Shown: piece by piece, positions 20,797-29,664 of the stretch | Layout of the letters: the number at the start of each line of letters is the position of its first letter | How positions within the stretch are numbered: position 1 is the stretch's first letter | NCBI GenBank assembly: GCA_905181865.1 | Contig: CAJIZG010000004.1 | Coordinates: 186,001-250,000, forward strand | DNA length: 64,000 nt | Source: Urechidicola croceus | GTDB taxonomy: Bacteria > Bacteroidota > Bacteroidia > Flavobacteriales > Flavobacteriaceae | Direction of reading: 5' to 3' | Notes under the pieces: generated by a model | Databases searched by the model: none | Seen by the model: the letters and a program-made list of their open reading frames with translations, nothing else | What the model was told of the DNA's origin: nothing | Translations under genes and position numbers: made by a program

Positions 20797-21012
20797 AATG
20801 GAAGTGATTTTACCATTGTCGCTAAAAATTACGCCACAAAGAACATATACCTTCAATCAGCCAAGTTACATAGAAAGGATTGGAATCAACCACCGTGGTT
20901 TTATTATGCTGAAATAGCATCGGAGGAACGTTAGAATTGGTTATGGGAACTGAGGTAAACAAATCTTGGGGTTGTAATCCGGAGAATGCTCCCCATCAAT
21001 TGATTCGTAAAA
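20797..21012 (+). pseudogene. GH92 alpha-mannosidase, C-terminal remnant
   Basis: The plus strand reads GSDFTIVAKNYATKNIYLQS, then AKLHRKDWNQPPWFYYAEIAS. After a one-base shift it continues GGTLELVMGTEVNKSWGCNP. This is the end of the C-terminal beta domain of GH92 exo-alpha-mannosidases (N-I-Y-x-Q-S-A, G-G-x-L-x-x-x-M-G). The frameshift and the missing catalytic body make it a dead scrap. Confidence 0.6.
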
Positions 21013-21019
21013 TAAAGAA

Positions 21020-21870
21020 TGTAATCGTTTTTTACACAAAATTGCTTCTAATGTTTTTCCTTTCGTTTCAGGAATAAATCTTCATACTAATATAGTTCCT
21101 ATTACTCCCATTTTGCCATAAATCTAGTAAGCAAAACCGTGGTTAAATATTTCTAACAAGTAAGCGTTTTTGTTCATCATCTGGAATGTCCATGAAGCTA
21201 AATAATTAGAAATTCGTTGTGCTGAAACGGCAATCGCCAGTAAACGTCCTCTAATTTTATTTGGAAATATTTCAGACATTAAAACCCAACAAACAGGTAC
21301 CCAAAACGCATGGCAAAACATACAACATAAATTAGCATAAATATTAAAGTTCCCATTCCAAGAGATTCTATAAAAAATGTTGTTCCTAAGGCTCTAATCA
21401 TCATTAATGGTTTTCTACCGCATGTATTAGCCGTCATGATTGCGAACAATGAAAATACTAAATTAGCAAAACCTACTATAATAGTTTATAATAATGCGCT
21501 ATTAGTTTCTGACACCATACTCTTGTAAATTTATGGAGCACAGTATAATACTGAGTTTATTCCTGCAAATTGTTAAAAAACTAAAAGCAGCGCACCAATT
21601 ACAACAACGGTCATTCCAAAAAGAAAATAGTTTTACTGAATTGCTTACTGCCGTATTTTGAATATATGTAAGAATCTTTTTACCTTCTCAAATAGGTTTT
21701 AGAAGTATTACTGGCATTGAAGACCCAATCACCAAAAACAAAAATAATATCGCCACTAAAATCAACTTATTTTTACGACCTAATTTTTTGCTAATTAAAC
21801 CTCCTAATATAGTCGTCTATAATACCATTAATAAGTGTACAGGAAAATAACAAATCTCAAGCAGGTATTT
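21020..21870 (-). pseudogene. Sugar:proton symporter of the MFS, degraded
   Basis: Translation of the minus strand gives ordered pieces of a XylE-like sugar porter. They are GGLISKKLGRKNKLILVAIL (TM2-3 loop), then LLLVF-stop-QFAGINSVLYCAP-stop-IYKSM. Next is ANTCGRKPLMMIRALG, then FWVPVCWVLMSEIFPNKIRG at 21252-21312, and finally FIPETKGKTLEAI near 21070. The signature motifs of the family are all present, but stops and shifts interrupt them many times. A C-terminal GH92 scrap lies beyond it, pointing to a lost sugar-use locus. Confidence 0.8.
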
Positions 21871-21904
21871 GCTCCCAATTGGTCCAAACCAAAAGGGAGG
21901 GCGA

Positions 21905-22060
21905 AGAAAGAAAACAGACTTTTTCAAGATCACAGAAAGACAAATTAACGAAGTAGAATCTAAACTAAATAATCACCCAAGAAAAAGACATCAATACAAA
22001 ATGGCTATATTTGTAAAGGAAAAATTAGTGTTTAATTCAGAAGTTGTATTTATGAGTTGA
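21905..22060 (+). pseudogene. IS30-family transposase, C-terminal remnant
   Basis: The frame ends with KTDFFKITERQINEVESKLN then NHPRKRHQYK and FNSEVVFMS. This matches the C-terminus of IS30-type transposases (D-F-x-x-I-T, L-N-x-R-P-R-K, y-x-x-P). About 50 residues remain of roughly 300 or more. Codons upstream of 21905 come from the transporter remnant region and should not be counted as part of a gene. Confidence 0.65.
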
Positions 22061-22087
22061 ATTTAGTAAGTAATTTAGAAATAATTT

Positions 22088-22402
22088 ATGATAAGAAAAG
22101 CATTTAAAATGAAGGTCTATCCTGACCGGATTAAGGAGTATACTAAAAGACATAATCCTATTTGGAAAGAGCTTGAAAGTGTTCTAAAAAATCATGGCGT
22201 TCATAATTATAGTATTTTTTTTGATGATAAGACTCATAGTTTATTTGGGTATGCAGAAATAGAATCTGAAGAAGAATGGAAAGCGATTTCGGACACTAAA
22301 ATTTGTAAAAAATGGTGGGATTATATGGCTGATATTATGGAAACTACTTCAGATAACAGTCCGGTTTCAATTGATTTGAAAAGTGTCTTTTATATGCCAT
22401 AA
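22088..22402 (+). CDS. rhaM: L-rhamnose mutarotase
   Basis: 104 residues, the same length as E. coli RhaM. The enzyme interconverts alpha- and beta-L-rhamnose so that the isomerase can use the sugar; it acts in the cytoplasm. The active-site pattern is intact: Tyr18, His22 in the block YTKRHNPIW, Tyr41 in HNYSIF, and the Trp pair 76-77 in KKWWDYM. The end SPVSIDLKSVFYMP also fits. It lies 35 bp before a sulfatase gene, likely in the same transcript. No other rhamnose catabolic gene is in this window. Confidence 0.92.
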   Translation: MIRKAFKMKVYPDRIKEYTKRHNPIWKELESVLKNHGVHNYSIFFDDKTHSLFGYAEIESEEEWKAISDTKICKKWWDYMADIMETTSDNSPVSIDLKSVFYMP

Positions 22403-22437
22403 ATGATTAAAGGAATTATGAAATAAAGGAATATATT

Positions 22438-23883
22438 ATGAGAAAAATCAAAATGTTACTATTTTTAATTGGGGTGTTAAGTATATCACTGGCCTGTAAT
22501 TCGGAAAAAGAAAAGGTCGTTGAGGTACTTAAAGAAAACCCGCCCAATGTACTTATTCTCCTTGCCGATCAATGGCGAGCCCAGGCCTCTAGTTATGCAG
22601 GAGACCCTAATTTAAGTACTCCGCATCTGGATAGATTAGCAGAGGAAAGTGTTAACTTTATAAATGCAGTTTCGGGTATGCCCGTCTGTTCACCTTTCAG
22701 AGCCTCACTTTTGACTGGGCAGCGACCATTGACCCACGGCGTTTTTATGAACGATGTTCAACTGGATACAAACGCTGTGACCATGGCAAAAGTATTTGCA
22801 AAGCAGGGCTATGATACTGGTTATATAGGTAAATGGCACTTAGATGGACATGGAAGATTACAAAATGTATCGCCTGGTAAAAGAAGACAGGGTTTTGAGT
22901 TTTGGAACGGTAATGAATGTACTCATAACTATAACCAATCTGTTTATTACGATAATGATGATCCAACAAGAAAAATTTGGGATGGATATGACACTTTTTT
23001 ACAGACGGATGCGGCTATCGATTATATGAATGAAAAGAAATCTTCGGAAAATCCTTTTCTAATGGTTCTCTCTTATGGCACGCCACATGCCCCATACCAT
23101 ACCGCTCCTGAAGAATACAGAAAACGCTTCAATCCGGATAAAATCATTTTACATGAAAATGTTCCTGATCATATGAAGGAACAAGCAAAAAAAGACCTTG
23201 CTGGATATTACGCTCATATTGTTGCCTTGGATGATATGGTAGGTAAAGTTATTACTAATTTAAAGGAAACAGGTCAGTTGGAGAATACCATAATCTTGTT
23301 TACTGCAGATCATGGCGATCTTCTAGGTTCACATGGAGCCTACAAAAAGCAGCAGCCATATGAGGAGTCTGCAAGAGTACCAATGCTATATTATATTCCT
23401 GAAAAATTAAAAATTGTCACAGGAGCAAGAGAAGCTCTAATGAATTCGGAAGATATTTTGCCAACACTTCTGAGTTTGTGTGAAATCCCCATTCCAGATA
23501 CAGTAGAAGGAATCAATTACAGGCCTTATTTAGAAGGGAAGGAGCAAGTAGGTGACGTAACCTTGTTAAGTTGCGTGCAACCATTTGGGCAATGGAATAA
23601 AGTAAAGCACGGAGGAAAAGAGTACAGGGCGATTAAAACCAAGCGGTATACTTATGCTCGCGATTTGAAAGGGCCTTGGTTGCTATTTGATAACGATAAG
23701 GACCCTTATCAAATGAATAATTTGATTGGTAATGAAGACTATTCTTCTTTACAAGAAGATCTAGAAAAAAGGCTCTCTAAGCGATTGACTGAAACCGGAG
23801 ATGAATTTCTTCCAGGGATAGAATACATCAAAAAATGGGGTTATCCAATAGACGAAACAGGAACGGTGCCATATACTCAATAA
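22438..23883 (+). CDS. Sulfatase (formylglycine type), lipoprotein
   Basis: 481 residues. The signal ends at a lipobox (SLAC), so the enzyme is tethered in the periplasm or at the surface. The sulfatase signature is VCSPFRASLLTGQ, with Cys84 as the residue expected to become formylglycine (C-x-P-x-R). Metal-site motifs LADQWR near the N-terminus and TADHGDLLGSHG near 290-300 are present, and YIGKWHLDGHG follows the family pattern. It should remove sulfate esters from a carbohydrate; the pairing with rhaM suggests a sulfated rhamnose polymer such as ulvan, which is inference. An anaerobic-type or FGE-type maturase is not seen here. Confidence 0.9.
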   Translation: MRKIKMLLFLIGVLSISLACNSEKEKVVEVLKENPPNVLILLADQWRAQASSYAGDPNLSTPHLDRLAEESVNFINAVSGMPVCSPFRASLLTGQRPLTHGVFMNDVQLDTNAVTMAKVFAKQGYDTGYIGKWHLDGHGRLQNVSPGKRRQGFEFWNGNECTHNYNQSVYYDNDDPTRKIWDGYDTFLQTDAAIDYMNEKKSSENPFLMVLSYGTPHAPYHTAPEEYRKRFNPDKIILHENVPDHMKEQAKKDLAGYYAHIVALDDMVGKVITNLKETGQLENTIILFTADHGDLLGSHGAYKKQQPYEESARVPMLYYIPEKLKIVTGAREALMNSEDILPTLLSLCEIPIPDTVEGINYRPYLEGKEQVGDVTLLSCVQPFGQWNKVKHGGKEYRAIKTKRYTYARDLKGPWLLFDNDKDPYQMNNLIGNEDYSSLQEDLEKRLSKRLTETGDEFLPGIEYIKKWGYPIDETGTVPYTQ

Positions 23884-23941
23884 TACGTGTATGTCGTCAA
23901 GCAAATTTGAACTTTTTGGGTTAAAATTTAAGAGAGTACTC

Positions 23942-24118
23942 TTACAAATTTAATTGATTTTTTTGGAACTGTTTTTTTCTTGCTTGTAATGTTCTGTTTT
24001 TAATCAATTTCCGTTGTTTTAATTTCTTCTGTCCATTTCCAAAATAGACATCTGAAGGAGTTAGGTTTTCTAAAGATTCATGATACCGCTGAAAATTATA
24101 ATACTTCACGAACTCTTC
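23942..24118 (-). pseudogene. IS3/IS481-type integrase C-terminal remnant
   Basis: 59 codons on the minus strand read EEFVKYYNFQRYHESLENLT then PSDVYFGN, a basic tail and a stop. This is the typical end of an integrase-core transposase (F-x-x-Y-N-x-x-R-x-H-x-x-L-x-x-x-T-P-x-x-V-Y). The rest of the element is absent. Its edge near 24118 abuts the RAYT fragment. Confidence 0.7.
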
Positions 24119-24607
24119 CATTTTAATGTTTTAGCAGATAGTATTAGCTATTGCAGAGCTAAAAAAGGAATGGAGTTGTATGCTTATTGTTTTATGCCTA
24201 GTCATGCCTGTCCTGAGCAGAGTCGAAGGGTTCATTTACTATTTCGTTCTGCAAATGAGGATCCATCCGGATTGATTAGAGATTTTAAAAAACATACGTC
24301 AAAAAAAATTATGGAGGCCATTGAAAATAATGCTCAAGAAAGCAGAAAGGAATGGTTGCTATGGATATTTAGAAGAGCAGGTAACAAGAATGGTACCACT
24401 ACCAAAAGTCAATTTTGGCAACAACACAACCAACCAATTAAACTTTGGAGTGAAAAAGTGATAAAGAAAAAAATAGATTATATGCACAATAACCCTATAG
24501 AAAGCGGTTTTGTCTGTAATGCTGAGGACTGGAAGTATTCAAGTGCTCGAAATTTTCAAGAGGATTTTACTCTTTTAGAAATTGATAGAACAGGTTTCTT
24601 AGGATGA
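24119..24607 (+). pseudogene. REP-associated tyrosine transposase (RAYT), N-terminally cut
   Basis: The frame holds a Y1/IS200-like transposase of the RAYT class: NVLADSISYCRAKKGMELYA, FWQQHNQPIKLWSEK, KKIDYMHNNPIESGFV and WKYSSARNF. An open frame exists from 24080, but codons before about 24119 belong to the IS3 remnant on the other strand, so the true N-terminus (about 30-40 residues) is lost. The HUH motif expected as MPSHVHL is split by eight extra residues (ACPEQSRR) from a 24-bp insertion at 24206-24229. Without the start and with a split HUH motif it is probably inactive. Confidence 0.75.
24206..24229 (+). repeat. 24-bp REP-like insertion inside the HUH motif
   Basis: GCCTGTCCTGAGCAGAGTCGAAGG sits between the two His codons that should form the HVH motif of the RAYT. 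The reverse strand (CCTTCGACTCTGCTCAGGAC...) resembles a short repeat widespread in environmental bacterial genomes. The length is a multiple of three, so the frame stays open. Confidence 0.75.
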
Positions 24608-24638
24608 TGATGATCGTTAAATATGTGAGATGCGCATG

Positions 24639-24664
24639 GCCACTAGTTAAAAACTAGCGGTAGC
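24639..24664. repeat. Imperfect palindrome downstream of RAYT
   Basis: CTAGTT at 24643-24648 pairs with AACTAG at 24652-24657, and flanking GC-CA / GG-TAGC extend the symmetry. Its place just after the RAYT gene suggests a REP element of the kind these transposases mobilise. The rest of 24608-25000 holds no gene that I can see; TATTTTTG at 24961-24968 is a possible -7 promoter element for the next gene, with a weak -33. Confidence 0.4.
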
Positions 24665-25000
24665 AAAGCAGTTATATTAATAAAAACGACAATAGATAAC
24701 CTGCCTGCCGGCAAGGAGTTTTTTAATTTTAACACATAATTGTTATGGCCAAATTGTAAAAGGGTATGCTTGTTTTAAAAGTAAAGAATCCATCTGGGAC
24801 TAGCAGTTTCAAAATGAATACTAATTACATAATTGACGGTGAGATTATAATTATAGAGACCTTTAGAGATCAAAAAGTAATTCTTAAATAAGAATAAAAT
24901 AAAGGTTACAACCCATAATAATGCTCGTAATTTAGTATTAATTAGACAGATTTTAATTCGTATTTTTGGCTGTCTGTTTAATGACCTTAAAAAGAATATC

Positions 25001-28000
25001 ATGAAGATTGGTAAGATTATATTAAAAGTTTTTTTGATAGTGCTTTACAGCAAAAGTGTAATAGCTCAAAAGGCCTCAATTACCGAGGAGCAATTGAGTA
25101 TGAAAACATACATGTTTTCAGATCCTAGTCCTATTCCGCAAATAGGGAGATTGTATCCATATTCTCGTTTTGATGGCTATACAGATAAAGGGGAAGACAA
25201 ACTATGGAAAATGGTTGTGTTAGAAAATGAATATATCAAAGTATATGTCTCTCCTGATATTGGAGGGAAGGTTTACGGAGCGATAGAAAAATCAACAGGG
25301 AAAGAATTCTTGTATTTTAATCATACCGTAAAATTTAGAGATGTAGCTATGCGAGGCGCTTGGACATCTGGAGGATTGGAATATAATTTTGGAGATATAG
25401 GGCATATCCCAACCTGTGCGACTCCGGTAGATTATCGAATGAAGGAAAATGAAGATGGTAGTGTATCTTGTATTGTCGGCGCATTAGATTTGCCATCAAG
25501 AACTAATTGGAATGTTGAAATAAGATTGCCAAAGGATAAGGCTTATTTTGAAACCAAAGCCACTTGGATTAATAACACATCACTTCCTGTAACCTATTAT
25601 CATTGGATGAATGCTGCAGCAAAAGCCGACTGGAAATCTAGAGTTTTTGTATCCAGGAGGTAATTATATTGGTCATGGTGGAGAAGTAGGGGGATGGCCT
25701 AATGAAGGAGGTAGAGATATTAAATTCTATGAGAAAAATAATTTTGGAGTTTATAAATCGTATCACGTGATGAATGCATATTCAGATTTTTTTGGTGGGT
25801 ATTATCACGATGATGATTTCGGATTTGGACATTATTCTTCTTATGACGACAAACCCGGGAAGAAGATATGGATTTGGGGATTATCAGATCAAGGAATGAT
25901 TTGGGAAGATTTATTAACTGATACTGACGGTCAATATGTAGAATATCAGTCAGGTAAACTGTTTAATCAGGCCGCCAATAGTAGTACTTTTACACCGTTT
26001 AAACATCGTGAGTTTTCTGCGTATGATACAGATGTGATGAAAGAATATTGGTTTCCTTTAAAAGAAACGGGAGGTATGGTGGCCGCGTCTAAATTTGGTG
26101 TTTTGAATGTGGAAAGGGAAGGTGATAAAGTAACCTTGATTTTGAGTGCTTTGCAACATCTGGATGATCAATTAGAAGTGTCTTTGAATGGTAAAATTTT
26201 ATTAAATACTTCTGTTGAGTTGTCCCCTTTGCAACTATTTACAGAAAGTTTTATAATTAGAGGAAATCAAAATATAACTGTAAATCTAGGTGATCGTAAG
26301 CTGTATTATAGTTCTGGAGAAACGAACAGTACGTTGGAGAGACCTACTTTGGCCAATAAGAATTTTGATTGGAATTCTTCTTATGGGCTATATACACAGG
26401 CATTGGAACTAGAAAAGCAACGTAGATATCCGGAAGCTTTGAAAATATATTTAAAGAGTCATGAAAAAGAACCTGGATTTGTACCAACATTAAATAGATT
26501 GGCAACTAGTTATTTCCGTATGATGGACTATAATACAGCCTTGAAATACACCGATCTGGCTTTAGGTATTGACACTTATGATTCAATGGCGAATTATAAT
26601 TTTGGTCTAGTACATTCTGTTTTAGGGAATTTACCTGAAGCGAAAAGTGGATTTTCAATTGCCAGTCATTCTGTAAGTACAAGATCTGCTTCCTATAGTG
26701 AGTTAGCTAAGATTTTCATTAATGAGAATGACTTCTACAATACACAATATTATTTGGAAAAAGCATTAGCATTTAATAAATATAACAGCAATACTCTTGA
26801 AATGAAGGCGCTAGTATATAGGAAGAAAGGAAAAATTGAAAAGGCTGTTGAGGTAATAAAAGAAATTTCAGAGCTAGATGCTTCTAGTTCTTTTGTGAGT
26901 GCAGAGCAATTATTCTTAAAAACTATTAAATTGGGTGAATTTAAAAGTAGGATTACAAATGAATTGCCTTATGAGACCTATTTAGAATTAGCTTTAAAAT
27001 ATAGAAGTTTAGGTTGTACAAAAGAAGCCATTCAATTACTAGAAATAGCCCCAAAAAATGCCCTAGTTTTGTTATGGCTAGCAAATCTTTCTAAGGAGAA
27101 ATCAGTTGAATATCTGAATCAAGCTCTTGAGTTAAATTCGGAATTAGTATTTCCACATCGAGTAGAAAGCGCAGAAATGCTAGAGTTATTTGTAAAAGAG
27201 TATTCGGATTGGAAATTGAAGTATTACTTAGGTTTAATCTATTGGAATAAAGGTTTAATTCAGAAGGCAAAGCAGTTGATGTTAGAATGTAAAGAGGACC
27301 CTGAAACTGCAGTGTTTTATTTGAGTAAGGCTACGTTGTTTTATGAAGATAAGTTAGTTGTAGCGCAATCCTTGAATCGTGCTTTTCAAATTGATAGTTC
27401 AGGTTGGAGGGTAAATATGGCAATGATAAATCATTATTTGGAAATTAAGAATTATGAAGAGGCGGCTAAACTAGCTAAGAAATATAGCAGGTTATTTCCA
27501 GAAAATGATCGGTTTGGGCTGTATTATGCCAAAGCATTAATGGGCTTGAAATCGTATGAAAAGTGTATTTCATTTTTAAATAGTTTTGAGGTACTGCCAT
27601 ATGAAGGGGCAACAGAAGGCAGAACTATTTATCATGAAGCCTGCATAAGAGCGGCTTTTAAAGAATTGAAAAAAGAGAATTTCAGTAAAGCCATAAAATA
27701 TGCTGATCAAGCGAAATTGTGGCCTAAAAATTTGGGTGTTGGTAAACATTATGATGTCGATGAACGCCTGGATAATTATATTATAGCCTATAGTGTTTTG
27801 CATTTAAAAAAAGTAGAAAAGCAAAAGGCCTTTGAAAATTTAACGAGCCACAGTACTCCAATTTATTTAAATGAAAGTTCAAAATTATTGCTACAATTAT
27901 GGTCATTGAGACAAATTGGAGAAATATCAAAAGCTGATGCTATTTTGAAAAGAGCTTTAGAGAAGGAACCTAAAAACGTTTATTTAAAATGGGTAAACGC

Positions 28001-28148
28001 AAAGTATAATAACGAAAATTCAGAAAAAATTAAAGATTCAATTTTAAACGCGCCTATAGAGATTCAAGCGTACGACACAAAGTTTGTGGATGTAGAATTT
28101 GGACTGCTTCTGGACTTATTAGAAATTGTTTCTGCACACTCGTTTTAA
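25001..28148 (+). pseudogene. DUF5107 and TPR protein, split by one frameshift
   Basis: Two overlapping frames (25001-25663 and from 25611) form one gene of about 1048 codons. The first gives a signal peptide (ending SKSVIAQ) and the start of a DUF5107 domain: YIKVYVSPDIGGKVYGAIEK and FRDVAMRGAWTSGGLEYNFG. At about 25630 one extra T shifts the frame. Removing it joins YYHWMNAAAKAD to GNLEFLYPGGNYIGHGGEVG. The second part completes DUF5107 and continues into many TPR helices (about 300-1000), for example YPEALKIYLKSHEKEPGFVP. DUF5107/TPR proteins are secreted and found near carbohydrate loci; function unknown. This may be a real mutation or a read error. Confidence 0.8.
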
Positions 28149-28252
28149 TAGTTATTGGGTATGAGGAAATAATTTATTAAAAACAGGAGTTACTGCCTTT
28201 ACTGCGGCCTAAAAGTTAAGGCTGTTTCATTTTTAAGAAATGTATTGTTGAA

Positions 28253-29269
28253 ATGAGATTAAAAATTCACACCTTTAATTTAGAACTAAAAAATCCTTTT
28301 ACAATTTCAAGAGGAACAAGAACACATATACCGTCGTTAATTGTTGAGTTAATTTTTAATGGGAAGTCTGGTTTTGGAGAGGCAACAGCCAATCCTTATT
28401 ACGGAACAAAAATAGAAACACTTGCTTTGGAATTGGAAAGCAAAAGGGAATATGTTGAGATCAAGCCAAATCTAATTCCAGAAAAATTTTGGCGTGAAAT
28501 GTATAGCCATTTTAAAGATAATATGTTTTTGCTTTGTGCATTAGATGAAGCCTACTATGACTTGTATACTAAGTTAAAAGAGATTAAACTTTACCAATAC
28601 TGGAATCTAAAACCATCAGCAATAATTAATTCTAATTATACTATTGGAATTGATACGATACCGAACATGGTTGCTAAAATGAAGGCATTTGAAAACCCTA
28701 TTTATAAAATAAAATTAGGAACAGAAAATGATGTTGATATAGTAAAAGAACTTCGTCAGCATTCTGATGCTATTTTTAGGATAGATGCCAATAGTGCATG
28801 GAGTGTATCGGAAACATTAAGAAATGCAATTGAATTGCAAAAATTAGGGGTTGAGTTTATAGAGCAACCCTTACCATCAGATGATTGGGTAGGTGCAAAA
28901 AAAGTATTTGAAAAATCTGTGTTGCCGGTTATAGCGGACGAAAGTTGTATTGTAGAAGAAGATGTAGAAAAATGTGCCGCTGCTTTTAATGGTATTAATA
29001 TAAAGTTAATGAAATGTGGAGGTCTCACTCCAGCTAAAAGAATGCTTGATAAAGCAAATCAGTTAGGCTTAAAAAAAATGGTGGGTTGTATGATAGAATC
29101 TAGCGTTGGTATTTCGGCTATTGCACATTTAACACCGCTGTTAGATTATGTAGATATGGATGGTGCCATTCTCCTAAATAAAGATATTGCTTCTGGAATT
29201 ACATTAGAAAATGGAGCTATAGTTTTTTCAGAAGAATTTGGCACCGGTGCGCAATTAAGAGTCAGTTAA
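28253..29269 (+). CDS. Dipeptide epimerase (enolase superfamily)
   Basis: 338 residues, a typical length. It is a cytoplasmic enzyme of the L-Ala-D/L-Glu epimerase type, thought to act on dipeptides from peptidoglycan. The catalytic residues of the family are visible: the K-x-K lysine in YKIKLG (about 150-155), the metal ligands in RIDANSAWS (about 178), EQPL (about 205) and ADES (about 230), the second catalytic Lys in NIKLMKCGG (about 254), and the C-terminal DMDGA. Dipeptide specificity can drift in this family. It follows the DUF5107 gene by about 100 bp and precedes an outer-membrane protein gene; no clear operon. Confidence 0.85.
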   Translation: MRLKIHTFNLELKNPFTISRGTRTHIPSLIVELIFNGKSGFGEATANPYYGTKIETLALELESKREYVEIKPNLIPEKFWREMYSHFKDNMFLLCALDEAYYDLYTKLKEIKLYQYWNLKPSAIINSNYTIGIDTIPNMVAKMKAFENPIYKIKLGTENDVDIVKELRQHSDAIFRIDANSAWSVSETLRNAIELQKLGVEFIEQPLPSDDWVGAKKVFEKSVLPVIADESCIVEEDVEKCAAAFNGINIKLMKCGGLTPAKRMLDKANQLGLKKMVGCMIESSVGISAIAHLTPLLDYVDMDGAILLNKDIASGITLENGAIVFSEEFGTGAQLRVS

Positions 29270-29664
29270 TTTCATTTAATTCATCCTTGAACGAACTAAA
29301 CATATAGAAGCTCATGGAATACTTGATTCTTGTTTTATAGGCTGATAAATTCAACTATATTTGACACCAAAAATTTCGAGTTTCTAAATCTAGAGTTAGT
29401 AGTTTAGAACTGTATAGTCCAAATTTTATTTTTTTTGTAAATGGATAGCATAAAAAGTAATGGTAAAATAGAACTAAATAAACAGTTGAAAATTAGTTTT
29501 ATGAGAGCGATTATTAAATCTACGGTTTCTAACAAACATCCATCGAATTTAGATTGAAAAATAAGTAAGAGTCCATTTGTAACAGTATAATGCAAAAAGG
29601 TACAAGATTAAAAAATAATTCTAATGTAATATTGTATTTCAATAAAATAGAAAATAAAGGCAAA
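29270..29664 (+). promoter_or_regulatory. Leader of the outer-membrane protein gene
   Basis: 395 bases with no gene. A good -7 element, TATATTTG, lies at 29356-29363. A TTG lies at 29330-29332, but the spacing of 23 bases is longer than the 19-21 usual in Bacteroidota. If used, it would give a long untranslated leader of about 300 bases. An ATG at 29590 is in frame with the next gene, but the segment it would add is not signal-like. Confidence 0.35.

Noticed and set aside
21869-22060. A 63-residue gene
   Set aside because: The first part derives from the transporter remnant and the second from an IS30 tail; it is not a gene.
24080-24118. Start of the RAYT at ATG 24080
   Set aside because: This stretch encodes the C-terminal integrase remnant on the other strand and has no RAYT-like residues; the open frame is a chance fusion.
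24775-25002. Minus-strand frame of 75 codons in the gap before 25001
   Set aside because: No signal, no motif, Phe/Leu-rich composition of AT-rich DNA; covers the likely promoter of the next gene.
25611-28148. Separate gene starting at 25611
   Set aside because: Its first residues up to the Gly-Asn block are out of frame with the domain; it is the second half of the DUF5107/TPR gene.
29590-29664. Start of the outer-membrane protein at 29590
   Set aside because: It would place 25 polar residues before the signal peptide; ATG 29665 gives a proper signal.
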